64,000 bases of DNA from Patulibacter sp. SYSU D01012 (lineage in GTDB: Bacteria > Actinomycetota > Thermoleophilia > Solirubrobacterales > Solirubrobacteraceae). A program made the translations under genes and the position numbers. The notes below the pieces were generated by a model, which was not told the DNA's origin, did no database searches, and worked only from the letters and a program-made list of their open reading frames with translations. How positions within the stretch are numbered: the stretch's first letter is position 1; the number at the start of each line of letters is the position of its first letter. Where the stretch lies: the NCBI RefSeq assembly GCF_017916475.1, contig NZ_JAFMTB010000002.1, positions 558,001-622,000 of the forward strand. Reading direction: 5' to 3'. This document shows positions 41,350 through 50,545 of this stretch, one piece after another.

Positions 41350-42041
41350 CCGCCGAGCTGACGCGCACCCTCGCGTGGCTGCTGCTCGGCACCCTGGGCC
41401 CGGCCGTCGCCCTGCCGACGCTCGGGCGTGGGTCGCGCAGCGGGGCCGCCGCGGTGCTCGCCGCGGCCGGGAGCATCACGCTCGACCCCGTGGCCGCCGT
41501 CCTGCTGCCGGCGCTCGCCGCGCTGGGGGCCGCATCGATGCGCCCGTCGTCGCGACCGGCGGGGGCGTCACGGCCGGTCGCCCGGCCGGCGCTGCGGCCC
41601 GTGGCCCTGGTGGTCGGGGCGGTCGTCGTCGCCGTGCTGGCCACCGGGCCTGCCGACGCCGTCGACGCCGCGCGGCGCGCGGCGGCCGACGACCACGCGT
41701 GGGCCGTCGTCGGCGTCGGTGCCGTCGCGACCGTGCTCAGCGGGCCGCTCGTCGCGCTCCTGCTGCGCCCCCTGGCCGTCCGCCTGCCGGCCCGTGACGT
41801 GGACCAGGTCGAGGCCGGACGGGTCATCGGCATGCTCGAGCGGGCGATCGTGTTCGGCTTCCTCGTCGTCGGCGCGTACGGGGCCGCGGGGCTCACGGTC
41901 GCGGCGAAGGGCATCGCGCGGTTCCCGCAGTTCCGGGAGGAGCACGAGGGCTACGCCGAGTACGTGCTGATCGGGACCCTCGCGTCGGTCGCGCTCGCGG
42001 CGGGCGGGGCCGCCCTGGCGGCGCTCGTGCCGACGCGATGA
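41346..42041 (+). CDS. DUF3307-like membrane protein partner of SatD-like protein
   Basis: A 231-residue protein with about six hydrophobic segments. The C-terminal portion (QVEAGRVIGMLERAIVFGFL, VVGAYGAAGLTVAAKGIARF, EYVLIGTLASVALAAGG) matches the conserved end of DUF3307 membrane proteins, where G-x-x-I-G-x-L-E-R and A-K-S/G-I-x-R-F are diagnostic. The N-terminal half is divergent. Its GTG overlaps the SatD-like stop. The two proteins are presumed to act together, though the process is unknown. Confidence 0.7.
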   Translation: MTAELTRTLAWLLLGTLGPAVALPTLGRGSRSGAAAVLAAAGSITLDPVAAVLLPALAALGAASMRPSSRPAGASRPVARPALRPVALVVGAVVVAVLATGPADAVDAARRAAADDHAWAVVGVGAVATVLSGPLVALLLRPLAVRLPARDVDQVEAGRVIGMLERAIVFGFLVVGAYGAAGLTVAAKGIARFPQFREEHEGYAEYVLIGTLASVALAAGGAALAALVPTR

Positions 42042-42145
42042 CAACGCCCGACCGTGTACTCGCGGCCGACAACCCAGGCGCTTGTGGCCCGGCGTCCGGA
42101 CGACCCCCACGAACGTTCCGGGCGGCTCCCGACATGTAGGGGTGC

Positions 42146-42712
42146 ATGGCGCGCGTCGAGCCACCGTCCCCCGCCCCGCCCGGGTCCGCCGCGTTCGCGG
42201 AGGTCTTCGCCGCGTACCTGCCGCCGATCGTCCGCTACCTGCGCCGCCGGCTGGGCGACGCGGCGGCCGAGGACGCCGCGGCCGAGGTGTTCCTGCGCGC
42301 CTTCCGCATGCGCGAGCGCTACGAGCCGCGCACCGCGACGCCCCTGCCGTGGCTGTACGCCATCGCCACCCGGGTGGTCGCCGAGGAGCACCGGCACGAG
42401 CGCCGGCGGCTGCGGACCCTCGAACGCCTGGCGGGCCAGCGCCGATCCCTCGGCGACGATCCCGCCGACCGGCTCGAGACGGACCCGCGCCTGATCCGGG
42501 CCGTCCGGCGCCTGCCCCCGGCCGACCGCGAGGCGCTCCTGCTCGTGGCCTGGGGCGAGCTGAGCGGCGCCGAGGCGGCGGCCGCGCTCGGCGTGCCGGC
42601 CGCCACGGTGCGCACGCGCCTGCTCCGGGCGCGCCGGCAGATCGACGCGGCCCTGCGGAACGACCCCGCCGTCCACGACCTCCACCCCGCGACGGGAGAG
42701 CACCATGGTTGA
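42146..42712 (+). CDS. ECF-type RNA polymerase sigma factor
   Basis: A 188-residue sigma factor with region 2 (FAEVFAAYLPPIVRYLRRR, AEDAAAEVFLRAFR, PLPWLYAIATRVVAEEHR) and region 4 (RLPPADREALLLVAWGELSG, then AEAAAALGVPAATVRTRLLR). The region 2 segment T-P-L-P-W-L-Y-A-I-A is common in actinobacterial ECF families. It redirects RNA polymerase to a stress or envelope regulon. The following gene overlaps by eight bases and encodes a one-helix membrane protein that is likely its anti-sigma factor. Confidence 0.9.
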   Translation: MARVEPPSPAPPGSAAFAEVFAAYLPPIVRYLRRRLGDAAAEDAAAEVFLRAFRMRERYEPRTATPLPWLYAIATRVVAEEHRHERRRLRTLERLAGQRRSLGDDPADRLETDPRLIRAVRRLPPADREALLLVAWGELSGAEAAAALGVPAATVRTRLLRARRQIDAALRNDPAVHDLHPATGEHHG

Positions 42713-43619
42713 CCACGACGTCGAAGCGCCGCCCATCCCGCTCGACGCCCTCCGCTCGCACGCCGATCTGGGCCTCGCGCCGGACCGCGGGCCGGCGATC
42801 GAGCGCGCCGTCCAGGCCCGGCTGCACGCGCGGATCCCGTCCCGGCGGCGCGCGCGCGGCCGGCTCCGGGGCCGCGTGCGCCACCTCGGCTGGCGTGGAG
42901 GACTGCTGACCGCCGGCGCCATCGCGGTCGGCGGCACCGCGCTGGCCGCCACGGCGCCGTGGCGGCCGCAGCTGGGCAACGACGACGTCGGCCACCCCAC
43001 GCCGGCCACCAGCCCCGTTCCCGCGGACCAGCGGGCGACACTCGGCGTGCTCCGCCGGCCGCAGAGCGACGCGGATCGCGGGCCGCGGGTGCGCTGGGTG
43101 CTGCGCATGGCGTCGCCGGACGTCTTCGACGGGGTCCGCGTGGCGTCCGTCCGCCTCGCCCGGCCGCTGCCGCACGGCGGCTCGATCGTCGTGCTGCCGG
43201 TCGAGCGCAGCGGCCACGACGATCCCGGGTATCCGCGGTCCACCAGGCGCGACGTCGTCTGCCTGCAGATCACCTCGTGGACGACCGTCCGTGGCCGCCC
43301 GGGGCTCGGCGGCGGTCTCGGCAGCGGAGGCACGTGCGGGAACGCTGCCGACATCCGCTCCGGCCACATGATGATGGGCGCCCAGTTCGACGGCGAGCTC
43401 GGCGTGAGCGGCCTCGTCCCCGACGGCGTCCGCACGGTCGAGGTGCCGCTGCGCGGCGGGCCGACCCTGCGCCTGCCCGTCTCCGACAACGTGTACTACG
43501 CGGACATGGAGACGCCCCGCGGCCGGTTCAACCCCGTGCGCGTGCGCTGGCTCGACGCCGCCGGACGGGTGGTCGGGCCGCCGCGCGTCCTGCGGACGGC
43601 CGCGTCGCCCCGCGACTGA
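42705..43619 (+). CDS. Single-pass membrane protein, probable anti-sigma partner
   Basis: A 304-residue protein: cytoplasmic N-terminus of about 65 residues (PAIERAVQARLHARIPSRRR), one membrane helix (LLTAGAIAVGGTALAA) and an extracytoplasmic, strand-rich domain of about 220 residues (VRWVLRMASPDVFDGVRVAS, VVCLQITSWTTVRGR). No ZAS zinc motif is seen. Position and topology fit an anti-sigma factor in the CU044_5270-like style, but this is inference from gene order. It ends at a bidirectional terminator. Confidence 0.7.
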   Translation: MVDHDVEAPPIPLDALRSHADLGLAPDRGPAIERAVQARLHARIPSRRRARGRLRGRVRHLGWRGGLLTAGAIAVGGTALAATAPWRPQLGNDDVGHPTPATSPVPADQRATLGVLRRPQSDADRGPRVRWVLRMASPDVFDGVRVASVRLARPLPHGGSIVVLPVERSGHDDPGYPRSTRRDVVCLQITSWTTVRGRPGLGGGLGSGGTCGNAADIRSGHMMMGAQFDGELGVSGLVPDGVRTVEVPLRGGPTLRLPVSDNVYYADMETPRGRFNPVRVRWLDAAGRVVGPPRVLRTAASPRD

Positions 43620-43625
43620 CCGCGG

Positions 43626-43682
43626 GGCGCGCCGGCCGGGCCGCCCCGCCGCGCGCGCCCAGGGCGGCGGGGCCGGCGCGCC
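43626..43682. terminator. Large bidirectional terminator hairpin
   Basis: Outer arms GGCGCGCCGGCC/GGCCGGCGCGCC (12 bp) enclose a second inner stem GCCGCCC/GGGCGGC. It separates two converging genes. Confidence 0.65.
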
Positions 43683-44807
43683 TCAGCGCTTCCGGCCCAC
43701 GGTGACGCCCACCTCGGTGCCCGCGGGCAGCGCGGTCCCGGCCTTGCGGGCCTGGGCGACCACGCGGCCGACGGCCTTCTTCGGGCCGCGGCGCTGCTTG
43801 ACCTTCCCGAGCGCGCAGCCGGCGGCCTCGAGCCGCGCGGCGGCCTTCTTGCGCGACAGCCCGACGAGCTTGGGGACCAGGCACCCGTCGTCGGCGTCCG
43901 CTCCCCCGCTCTTCGCCGTCGTCGTGACGGTCGCGGCGGGTCCGACCGGGCCGACGGGGCCGGGCGGTCCCGCGGGGCCGGCGGCGCCGACGGGCCCGGT
44001 CGCCGGCCCGCCGAGCACGGTCGTCGGCGCGCCGTCGGTGCCGTTGCCGTGCACCTGGTTCGTGCCGAAGTAGCTCAGGAGCTGGCCGCCGCCGACGGGC
44101 TCCAGGCCGACGTCGTTGCCGAAGACCGTGGTGCCCGACAGCCACAGACGGCCGCCGTCGCCGACGCGCACGCCGCTGGCGGTGCTCGTGATCGAGCTGT
44201 CGCGGACGGTGACGTCGGCGGTGGCGCCCGCGACGGGCTCGACCGCGACCCCGGCGCCGCAGGCGTCGTGGATCGAGACGTGATCGAGGATCACGTCGAC
44301 GTCGCCGGCCGTCGGCACCACATTCACGCCGGCGCCCCCGACCTGCGCGCCGATCCGCGTGTTCTCGATCCGGACGCTGCGCGCGGCGAGGATCCGCACG
44401 CCGCTGCTCACCCCGCAGGTCAGGGGCACGCTCGTGGCGCCGTAGACGTCCAGGCCGCGCAGGACGACGTCGGCGCCCGGCGCGTTGACGACGACCCCGC
44501 TGACCCCGCCGCTGTTGAGCACGCTGGCGAGCACGCCGGTCCCGTCCACGGTGATGGGCTTGGCGACGGTCAGCGTGCCGTAGCCGCCGGCGTCGATGGC
44601 GTTGATCTCGCCGCCGCTCGCGGTCTTGCTGATCGCGCCGGCGAACGTCTTGCACGGCGCAGTCCGCGAGCACGGGTTGACGTCGTCGCCGACGCCCGAC
44701 ACCCATGTGCGGGTGGCCTGGGCGTGGGCGGCCGCGGCCAGGAGGAGAAGGAGGACCAGGGAGACCGTCGCCAGCGCGGCGGACCGTGGCAGGACACGGG
44801 ACGACAT
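43683..44807 (-). CDS. Secreted beta-helix protein with collagen-like stretch and PASTA domain
   Basis: A 374-residue exported protein. The signal peptide is [19 protein letters not shown]. Residues about 30-270 are a parallel beta-helix: [20 protein letters not shown] and [20 protein letters not shown] are the DUF1565/right-handed beta-helix opening, followed by repeated short strands ([20 protein letters not shown]). A short collagen-like Gly-x-Pro tract follows ([20 protein letters not shown]). The last 65 residues are a PASTA domain ([20 protein letters not shown] and [20 protein letters not shown]). PASTA domains bind peptidoglycan or beta-lactam-like ligands, so wall attachment is plausible. 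ATG 44807 has GAGAGG six bases upstream, inside a palindrome. Confidence 0.88.
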   Translation of the reverse strand: MSSRVLPRSAALATVSLVLLLLLAAAAHAQATRTWVSGVGDDVNPCSRTAPCKTFAGAISKTASGGEINAIDAGGYGTLTVAKPITVDGTGVLASVLNSGGVSGVVVNAPGADVVLRGLDVYGATSVPLTCGVSSGVRILAARSVRIENTRIGAQVGGAGVNVVPTAGDVDVILDHVSIHDACGAGVAVEPVAGATADVTVRDSSITSTASGVRVGDGGRLWLSGTTVFGNDVGLEPVGGGQLLSYFGTNQVHGNGTDGAPTTVLGGPATGPVGAAGPAGPPGPVGPVGPAATVTTTAKSGGADADDGCLVPKLVGLSRKKAAARLEAAGCALGKVKQRRGPKKAVGRVVAQARKAGTALPAGTEVGVTVGRKR

Positions 44808-44812
44808 CTGCA

Positions 44813-44824
44813 CCTCTCGAGAGG
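44813..44824. repeat. 12-bp palindrome covering the ribosome binding site
   Basis: CCTCTCGAGAGG contains the GAGAGG used as Shine-Dalgarno for the beta-helix gene. If the RNA folded or a repressor bound here, translation or transcription would be affected. Confidence 0.4.
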
Positions 44825-45012
44825 GGGCGGTCGACGGCCCGGGGACGGTCGTCGCTGACGGCGTCAACATACACCGTCTCTCCGCGCGACGGAAGGGGTT
44901 GAGGCCGTCCGCCGCCGCGTCGAGGCCGGCCGCAGCCCCGACGACCATCGGGCCGTCGTCCGCGCGCGGGCCCCGCGCCGCCACGGCCGGCGCGCCCCGG
45001 ATGCTTGCCGAC

Positions 45013-45040
45013 TCAAGCATCGCGGTCCTCCGGCCGATCA
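45013..45040 (+). promoter_or_regulatory. Sigma-28-like promoter of the third chemoreceptor gene
   Basis: TCAAG, 15 bases, GCCGATCA: the same -10 box as at 19552. A GTG start codon lies nine bases after the box, again implying a leaderless transcript. Confidence 0.5.
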
Positions 45041-45048
45041 CCGTATCC

Positions 45049-47265
45049 GTGAAGCTCCGTCCCCGCTCCGTGCGCGCCCGCCTGCTGCTGCAGATCCTGC
45101 CGGGCGTCGCCCTCGCCATCGTCGCGCTCACCGTCGTCGCCATCCGGGCGGCGTCCGCCGCCCAGGAGCGGTCCGTCTACGACGACATGACGCACCTGAT
45201 CGCGAAGGAGGCGGCGCAGTTCGACACGTCCGCCGCCACGAACCAGGCGACCGCCCGCGGGGTGGCCGCGGCGCTCGAGGGCGCCCGTGGGGCCGACCGT
45301 CCGACGGGCCGACGCCTGATCCAGCGCTTCGCGCAGCGCAACGCCGGCGTGCTCGCGGCCTGGGCCGGGTTCCAGCCCGGGGCCTACGACGGCCGCGACG
45401 ACGCGTTCGTCGGCAGCCCCCTGGGCGACCCGGCCGGCCGGTTCGCGTACCTGTGGGACCGGTCGAAGGGCTCGCTGGTGGGCCGCAGCTTCGAGAACTC
45501 CGACGACGGCGCGTCCTGGGACCGCGACGACTACTACGCGACCGCGTTCCGCACCGGGCGCGACGCCGTGACCGAGCCGTACGTCGACCACGGCGTGATG
45601 ATGGCCAGCTACACCACGCCGATCCGCGCGGACGGGCGCACGGTCGGCGTCGCCGGCGTGGACGTCGCGCTGCGCCAGCTCGCCGCCCAGACGCGTGCCG
45701 TGAAGGTCCTCGACTCCGGCTACGCGTTCGTCGTCTCCAGCTCCGGCGCGCTCCTCGCGTTCCCCAAGCAGGCGTGGCTCGGCACGAAGACCCTCTCCGG
45801 CCTGGCGCGGGAGCAGGGCCGCCCCGAGCTGGCCCGGGTCGCCGCCGACGTCGCGCGGGGCCGCGCCGGCCACGTGAAGGTCGCGGACCCGCTGCACGGC
45901 ACGCCGTCGGTGCTCTTCTACGCGCCGGTGAAGAACGGCGGCTGGGGCTTCGTGGCCGCGGCGCCCGAGAGCGAGATCCTGGCCAGCGTCCACGCGCTGC
46001 GCACGAAGCTGATCCTCGTCGGCCTGGGCGCGCTGCTGCTGGTCGGCGTGCTGGTGGCCGTCATCGCGGCCCGCATCGGTCGGCCGGTGCGCCAGATCGC
46101 CGAGGCCGCCGAGCAGATCGCCGAGGGCGACCTGGACGTGACGGTGTCGGCCTCGTCCGACGACGAGATCGGCCGCATGTCCGCCGCGTTCGGCCGCATG
46201 GTCGAGTCCCTCCGCGGCACCGCGGGCACGGCCGACGCGATCGCTCGCGGCGACCTGACGCACGACGTCGCGCCGCGCTCGGACCGCGACGTCCTGGGCC
46301 ACGCCTTCCGCACGATGACCGAGCGGCTGCGCGAGATCGTCGGCGAGCTCTCCGGGACCGCCGGCACGCTGACGGAGGCCTCGCACGAGCTGGCGCAGTC
46401 CTCCACCGACGCGGGCCGGGCGATCGAGGAGATCGCCCACGCGGTCGGCGACGTCGCGTCCGGGGCCGAGCGGCAGGTCATGTCGATCGAGAGCGTCCGC
46501 CGCACCGGCCTGGAGGTCGCCGAGGCCAGCCGCGCGAGCGCCGCGCACGCCGACGGGTCGGTGCGCGCCGCCACCGCCGCCCGCGGCCTGGCGCGCGAGG
46601 GCACCGACGCCGCCGCCGCGGCGACCGCCGCGATGGCCGCGGTGCGCGAGGCGACCGCCGAGGCGACCGCCGCGATCTCCGCCCTGGGCGAGCGCTCGCA
46701 GCACATCGGCGGCATCGTCGACACGATCTCGGGCATCGCCGAGCAGACGAACCTGCTGGCGCTGAACGCCGCCATCGAGGCGGCGCGGGCCGGCGAGGAG
46801 GGCCGCGGGTTCGCCGTCGTCGCCGACGAGGTGCGCAAGCTGGCGGAGGAGTCGCAGGAGGCTGCGGGCACGATCGCCGGCCTGATCACCGAGATGCAGC
46901 GCGAGACCTCGCGGGCCATCGCGGTCGTCGGCGAGGGCTCGCAGCGCACCGCCGACGGCACCGTGACGGTGGAGCAGACGCAGTCGGCGTTCGCCCGGAT
47001 CGACGCGAGCTTCGGCGAGGTGGACGACCTCGTCGGCGAGATCGCCGCGGCGATCAAGCGGATCGAGGACGCCGCCACGCAGATGAGCGAGGACGTCGGC
47101 AGCGTCGCGGTCGTCGCCGAGTCCTCGTCGGCGTCGGCGCAGCAGGTGTCGGCGTCGGTGCAGGAGACCAGCGCGTCGACGCAGGAGATCGCCGGCTCGG
47201 CCGAGCGCCTGGCCGGCCAGGCGACGCGCCTGGAGGACCTGGTCGGGCAGTTCCGCCTGCGCTAG
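45049..47265 (+). CDS. Methyl-accepting chemotaxis protein with double-Cache sensor
   Basis: A 738-residue chemoreceptor. The basic N-terminus ([14 protein letters not shown]) leads into TM1 ([18 protein letters not shown]). A large periplasmic dCache_1 domain follows ([74 protein letters not shown]), then TM2 ([20 protein letters not shown]), HAMP and the signalling domain with tip [20 protein letters not shown]. Cache domains usually sense amino acids or organic acids. The frame opens further upstream, but GTG 45049 fits both the TM topology and the promoter spacing; ATG 45001 would put the promoter inside the gene. Confidence 0.92.
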   Translation: MKLRPRSVRARLLLQILPGVALAIVALTVVAIRAASAAQERSVYDDMTHLIAKEAAQFDTSAATNQATARGVAAALEGARGADRPTGRRLIQRFAQRNAGVLAAWAGFQPGAYDGRDDAFVGSPLGDPAGRFAYLWDRSKGSLVGRSFENSDDGASWDRDDYYATAFRTGRDAVTEPYVDHGVMMASYTTPIRADGRTVGVAGVDVALRQLAAQTRAVKVLDSGYAFVVSSSGALLAFPKQAWLGTKTLSGLAREQGRPELARVAADVARGRAGHVKVADPLHGTPSVLFYAPVKNGGWGFVAAAPESEILASVHALRTKLILVGLGALLLVGVLVAVIAARIGRPVRQIAEAAEQIAEGDLDVTVSASSDDEIGRMSAAFGRMVESLRGTAGTADAIARGDLTHDVAPRSDRDVLGHAFRTMTERLREIVGELSGTAGTLTEASHELAQSSTDAGRAIEEIAHAVGDVASGAERQVMSIESVRRTGLEVAEASRASAAHADGSVRAATAARGLAREGTDAAAAATAAMAAVREATAEATAAISALGERSQHIGGIVDTISGIAEQTNLLALNAAIEAARAGEEGRGFAVVADEVRKLAEESQEAAGTIAGLITEMQRETSRAIAVVGEGSQRTADGTVTVEQTQSAFARIDASFGEVDDLVGEIAAAIKRIEDAATQMSEDVGSVAVVAESSSASAQQVSASVQETSASTQEIAGSAERLAGQATRLEDLVGQFRLR

Positions 47266-47377
47266 CCGCCCCGGGGCGTCGCCGGCGTCGCGCGGCGCGC
47301 CCCTTCCCGACAGGCGTCGCCCGCACGACCGCGCCCACGCGGTAGGTCCCGGCGCCGTGCGGGTAGAAGCAGGGTCC

Positions 47378-48337
47378 ATGCCCGCCGCACGCTCGCTCTG
47401 GAACGGCACGATCACGTTCGGCGCCGTCGCGATCCCGGTCAAGCTGTTCTCAGCCACGAGCCCGCACGCGCTGCGGTTCAAGGAGGTCCGCGTCAGCGAC
47501 GGCTCGCGGATCGAGCACAAGCGGATCGGCGCAGACTCGGGGAAGGAGATCCCGTACGGCGAGATCGAGAAGGCCTACGACACCGGCAAGGGGCAGATCC
47601 TCCTGACGAAGGAGGAGATCGCCGCCGCCGAGGGCTCGCACCCGAAGGTCATCGCCATCGAGCGGTTCGTCCCGGGCGACCAGATCGACCCCGTCTTCTA
47701 CGACAAGGCGTACCACCTCGGCGCCCAGAAGGACGGCGGTCACGCCTACCGGGTGCTGCTCGCGGCGCTCGAGCGGTCCGGCAAGGTGGGGATCGGCCGG
47801 TTCGTCCTGCGCACGCGCGAGCAGCTCGTCGCGCTGCGGCCCCTGAACGGCGCGCTCGGCCTGCAGACCATGCGCTTCGACGACGAGCTCGTCGACCCGA
47901 AGGACCTCGAGCTGCCGTCGCTGAAGAAGAAGCCGGGCGAGCGCGAGGTGACGATGGCCGGCAAGCTCGTCGAGATGCTCGCCGGCGAGTGGGATCCCGA
48001 GGAGCACGAGGACACGTACCGCGACGCGGTCATGGCGATGATCGAGGCCAAGCGCAAGGGCGAGAAGCCGAAGAAGGCGCGGCGCAGGCCCGACAACAGC
48101 GACGACCTGGCCGCCGCGCTCGAGGCCAGCCTGGCCGGCGGGCGGCCCGACCGGAAGGCGAAGAAGGCGTCCGGATCGTCGAAGTCGTCGTCCTCGGGCG
48201 CGAAGGCGTCGGGCTCGCGATCGTCGGCCGGCTCGAGGTCCTCGTCCTCCCGCACGAAGTCGTCCTCCCGCTCGTCGTCCAAGACGTCGTCGGGCAAGGC
48301 CGCGCCCAAGTCGTCCTCCGCGAAGGGGAAGCGCTGA
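47378..48337 (+). CDS. ku: Ku protein 1 (non-homologous end joining)
   Basis: A 319-residue protein, homodimeric ring that loads on DNA ends and recruits LigD. The Ku core is complete: ARSLWNGTITFGAVAIPVKL, IGADSGKEIPYGEIEKAYDT, VIAIERFVPGDQIDPVFYDK and YRVLLAALERSGKVGIGRFV. A 70-residue Ser/Lys-rich tail (KSSSRSSSKTSSGK-type) follows and probably contacts DNA. ATG 47378 is the family start. The stop overlaps the next Ku start (TGATG), so both are made from one message. Confidence 0.95.
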   Translation: MPAARSLWNGTITFGAVAIPVKLFSATSPHALRFKEVRVSDGSRIEHKRIGADSGKEIPYGEIEKAYDTGKGQILLTKEEIAAAEGSHPKVIAIERFVPGDQIDPVFYDKAYHLGAQKDGGHAYRVLLAALERSGKVGIGRFVLRTREQLVALRPLNGALGLQTMRFDDELVDPKDLELPSLKKKPGEREVTMAGKLVEMLAGEWDPEEHEDTYRDAVMAMIEAKRKGEKPKKARRRPDNSDDLAAALEASLAGGRPDRKAKKASGSSKSSSSGAKASGSRSSAGSRSSSSRTKSSSRSSSKTSSGKAAPKSSSAKGKR

Positions 48338-49212
48338 TGGCCCGCTCGCTCTGGACCGGCTCGCTCAGCTTCGGGCTGGTCAACGTCCCCGTCCAGCTCG
48401 TCTCCGCCACCCGCGACCTGGACGTGCGCTTCCACCAGGTGCAGCGCGACACCGGCGAGCGCGTCGAGACGAAGCGCGTCGCCGCCGAGGACGGCAAGGA
48501 GGTCGCCTGGGAGGACGTCGGCAAGGGCTGGGAGACCGAGGACGGCGAGATGGTCGTGCTGACCGACGACGACTTCGCGTCGGCGCAGCCCGAGAAGACG
48601 CGCACCGTCGACATCGACCTGTTCGTCGACCTGGACGACATCGACCCGATCTACTTCGACCACCCCTACTGGCTGCTGCCGGCCGGCGAAGGCGAGGGCG
48701 CCGTCCGCGCGTACCGCCTGCTCGTCGAGGTGATGGGCAAGGCGGGCCAGGTCGCGATCGGCCGCATCGTGCTGCGCGCCAAGGAGTACCTGGTGGCGAT
48801 GCGCGAGCAGGACGGCCTGCTGTCGCTGACGACGATGCACTTCGCCGACGAGGTCCGCGACCCGCAGGACACCGGCGCCATCCCGTCGGGCGAGGAGACG
48901 GAGCCGTCGAAGCGCGAGGTCGACGACGCCGTCGCGCTAATCGAGGAGCTGACGGACGACTTCGACCCCGCCCGCTACGACGACTGCCACCGCGTCCGCC
49001 TGCTGCGCCTGATCGACGAGAAGCGCAAGACCGGCGAGGTCGAGATCCCCGAGGTCGAGCCCGAGCCGAAGCCGCAGAAGGCCCCGGCCGACCTGATCGC
49101 CGCGCTGGAAGACAGCCTGGCGAAGGCGCGCGGCGGGTCGAAGGGGAAGAAGGCGAGCGGGTCGGCGAAGGGCAAGGCGTCGGCGGGCGGGCGGAGGAAG
49201 AGCGCGGCGTAG
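48337..49212 (+). CDS. ku: Ku protein 2 (non-homologous end joining)
   Basis: A 291-residue second Ku: ARSLWTGSLSFGLVNVPVQL, VAAEDGKEVAWEDVGKGWET, DIDLFVDLDDIDPIYFDHPY and AYRLLVEVMGKAGQVAIGRI. It has a short Lys/Ala/Gly-rich basic tail. It is well diverged from Ku 1, so the tandem pair is an old duplication or a heterodimer, not a recent copy. Actinobacteria with several Ku genes are known, and pairs may form heteromers. It should cooperate with LigD encoded about 8 kb upstream. Confidence 0.95.
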   Translation: MARSLWTGSLSFGLVNVPVQLVSATRDLDVRFHQVQRDTGERVETKRVAAEDGKEVAWEDVGKGWETEDGEMVVLTDDDFASAQPEKTRTVDIDLFVDLDDIDPIYFDHPYWLLPAGEGEGAVRAYRLLVEVMGKAGQVAIGRIVLRAKEYLVAMREQDGLLSLTTMHFADEVRDPQDTGAIPSGEETEPSKREVDDAVALIEELTDDFDPARYDDCHRVRLLRLIDEKRKTGEVEIPEVEPEPKPQKAPADLIAALEDSLAKARGGSKGKKASGSAKGKASAGGRRKSAA

Positions 49213-49290
49213 GGCGTGCGCCGCCGGGGCCCGGGCGGCGGGACCAGCGGCGCGGCTCGCCGACCCGTGCCGCTCCCGTGCGGAGCACCG

Positions 49291-49419
49291 ATGCACGCGT
49301 TCGCCAGCGGCCGGGGCTGGGCCGCCGGCCCGGCACGCCAGCTCGTCGTGCTGGCCCTCGCCGGCCTCGCGCTGGCCACGCGCAGCCTGCTGCGGCGGGC
49401 CCCGCACCGACCGGGGTGA
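49291..49419 (+). CDS. Possible small membrane protein
   Basis: A 42-residue frame, MHAFASGRGWAAGPARQ followed by LVVLALAGLALATRSLLRRA, has one hydrophobic helix and a basic end. No ribosome site is clear and it has no recognised relatives, so it may not be expressed. Confidence 0.25.
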   Translation: MHAFASGRGWAAGPARQLVVLALAGLALATRSLLRRAPHRPG

Positions 49420-49483
49420 GGACGAAGTACGCTGCGCGCGCCGCCCCAGGGCGCCCCGTCCCGTCCGCAACGCCAGGAAGCCC

Positions 49484-50068
49484 GTGCCCCGCAAGATCCC
49501 TCCCGCCTCGACCGCCGCCCTCGCCCGTGGGCTGACCGCCGTCGCGCTGACGGCCGTCGCCCTCGCCGGCTGCGGAGGCGACGACCCGACCGGCGGCGAC
49601 GCGTCCCGGATGGCCCGCACCCACGTCGACGTCGCCGTGCCCGCCGTCTCGGCCGCCGCGGCCGCCCGTGGCGTCGTCCTCGAGGGGCGTGAGCGCGGCG
49701 TGCGCCTGTGGCTGCGGCCCGCGGTCCAGGAGGACGAGCCGCGCCTGCGCGCGACCTTCCGCATCATGGGGTCCGCCCCCGCGTCGCTGCGCCGCCGGCT
49801 GGCGAGCACCTCCGGCTACGAGATCACCTGCAGCGTCCGCGGGAAGGAGCTGCAACGCGTGATCGCGGCGCCGGCCGGCCCCCCGGGCACCATGCCCGTC
49901 GGCCAGCGGGTCAGCACGACCGCGTTCCTGTCCCTGCCGAAGGGCCAGACGGCGCCGCAGGCGGTGCGGTGGTGCCAGCTCGGGACGTCGCAGAACCGGC
50001 GCGGCAGCTCGCAGCAGACGTTCACGCACGACCCGCAGGCGGCGGTCGTGCGGTACCGGTTCGACTGA
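49484..50068 (+). CDS. Putative lipoprotein
   Basis: A 194-residue protein. The GTG start gives a signal sequence with lipobox VALAGC (Cys30), predicting a membrane-anchored exported protein. The mature domain has RLWLRPAVQEDEPRLRATFR, GYEITCSVRGKELQRVIAA and VRWCQLGTSQNRRGSSQQTF, with two Cys that may pair. The family is unknown. The gene is flanked by short intergenic regions and shares the high G+C wobble bias of neighbours. Confidence 0.75.
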   Translation: MPRKIPPASTAALARGLTAVALTAVALAGCGGDDPTGGDASRMARTHVDVAVPAVSAAAAARGVVLEGRERGVRLWLRPAVQEDEPRLRATFRIMGSAPASLRRRLASTSGYEITCSVRGKELQRVIAAPAGPPGTMPVGQRVSTTAFLSLPKGQTAPQAVRWCQLGTSQNRRGSSQQTFTHDPQAAVVRYRFD

Positions 50069-50223
50069 GCAGGCATCGGACCGTGGTGGTGCGGCGCGGC
50101 ACGCGCCGGCGCGGCGGTCGTTGAGGCGCCACGGGCGGGGCGCGATGCGGTGCGCTCGCGGCCGGGCGCGACGACGGACGTCCGTGGTGCGGTCCCGGCC
50201 GGGACCCGTCGCGGAGCGGGCCG

Positions 50224-50321
50224 GCGCGCATTCGCGCGGCCGCATCGGCGGACGCCGGGCGGGAGGAGCGTCGCGAAGCCGGACCGCGCGCGTTCGCGCG
50301 ACCGGATCGGCGGGCACCGGG
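50224..50321 (+). repeat. Two imperfect 36-bp direct repeats, 62 bp apart
   Basis: The units begin GCGCGCATTCGCGCGGCCGC (50224-50259) and GCGCGCGTTCGCGCGACCGG (50286-50321). They lie just upstream of the small acidic protein gene; each contains a CGCG..CGCG dyad. Purpose unknown. Confidence 0.5.
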
Positions 50322-50326
50322 ACGCC

Positions 50327-50530
50327 ATGGCCGACGACCCCGACCGCACCGATCCTGAGCCCGAGGACCTGACCGGTGAGCCGGTGGAGCGCGTCCGCGA
50401 GGCCGAGCGCTCGCTCAACCCCGACCGCGACGACGAGCGCGGCGGCGTCCCCGAGCTGAAGCCCGAGGACGTCGTGCCCGCGCTGCGCCGGCACGACGAG
50501 CGCAGCGCCGGCGACCCGCGGAGGCCGTAG
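50327..50530 (+). CDS. Small acidic hypothetical protein
   Basis: A 67-residue, highly charged, disordered-looking protein (MADDPDRTDPEPEDLTGEPV, then ERVREAERSLNPDRDDERGG). It has no signal or membrane helix. I recognise no family. The coding bias (G/C third positions, few hydrophobic residues) is consistent with a real small gene. It converges on the RelA/SpoT-domain gene. Confidence 0.5.
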   Translation: MADDPDRTDPEPEDLTGEPVERVREAERSLNPDRDDERGGVPELKPEDVVPALRRHDERSAGDPRRP

Positions 50531-50545
50531 CTGCCGGCTAGGGAC

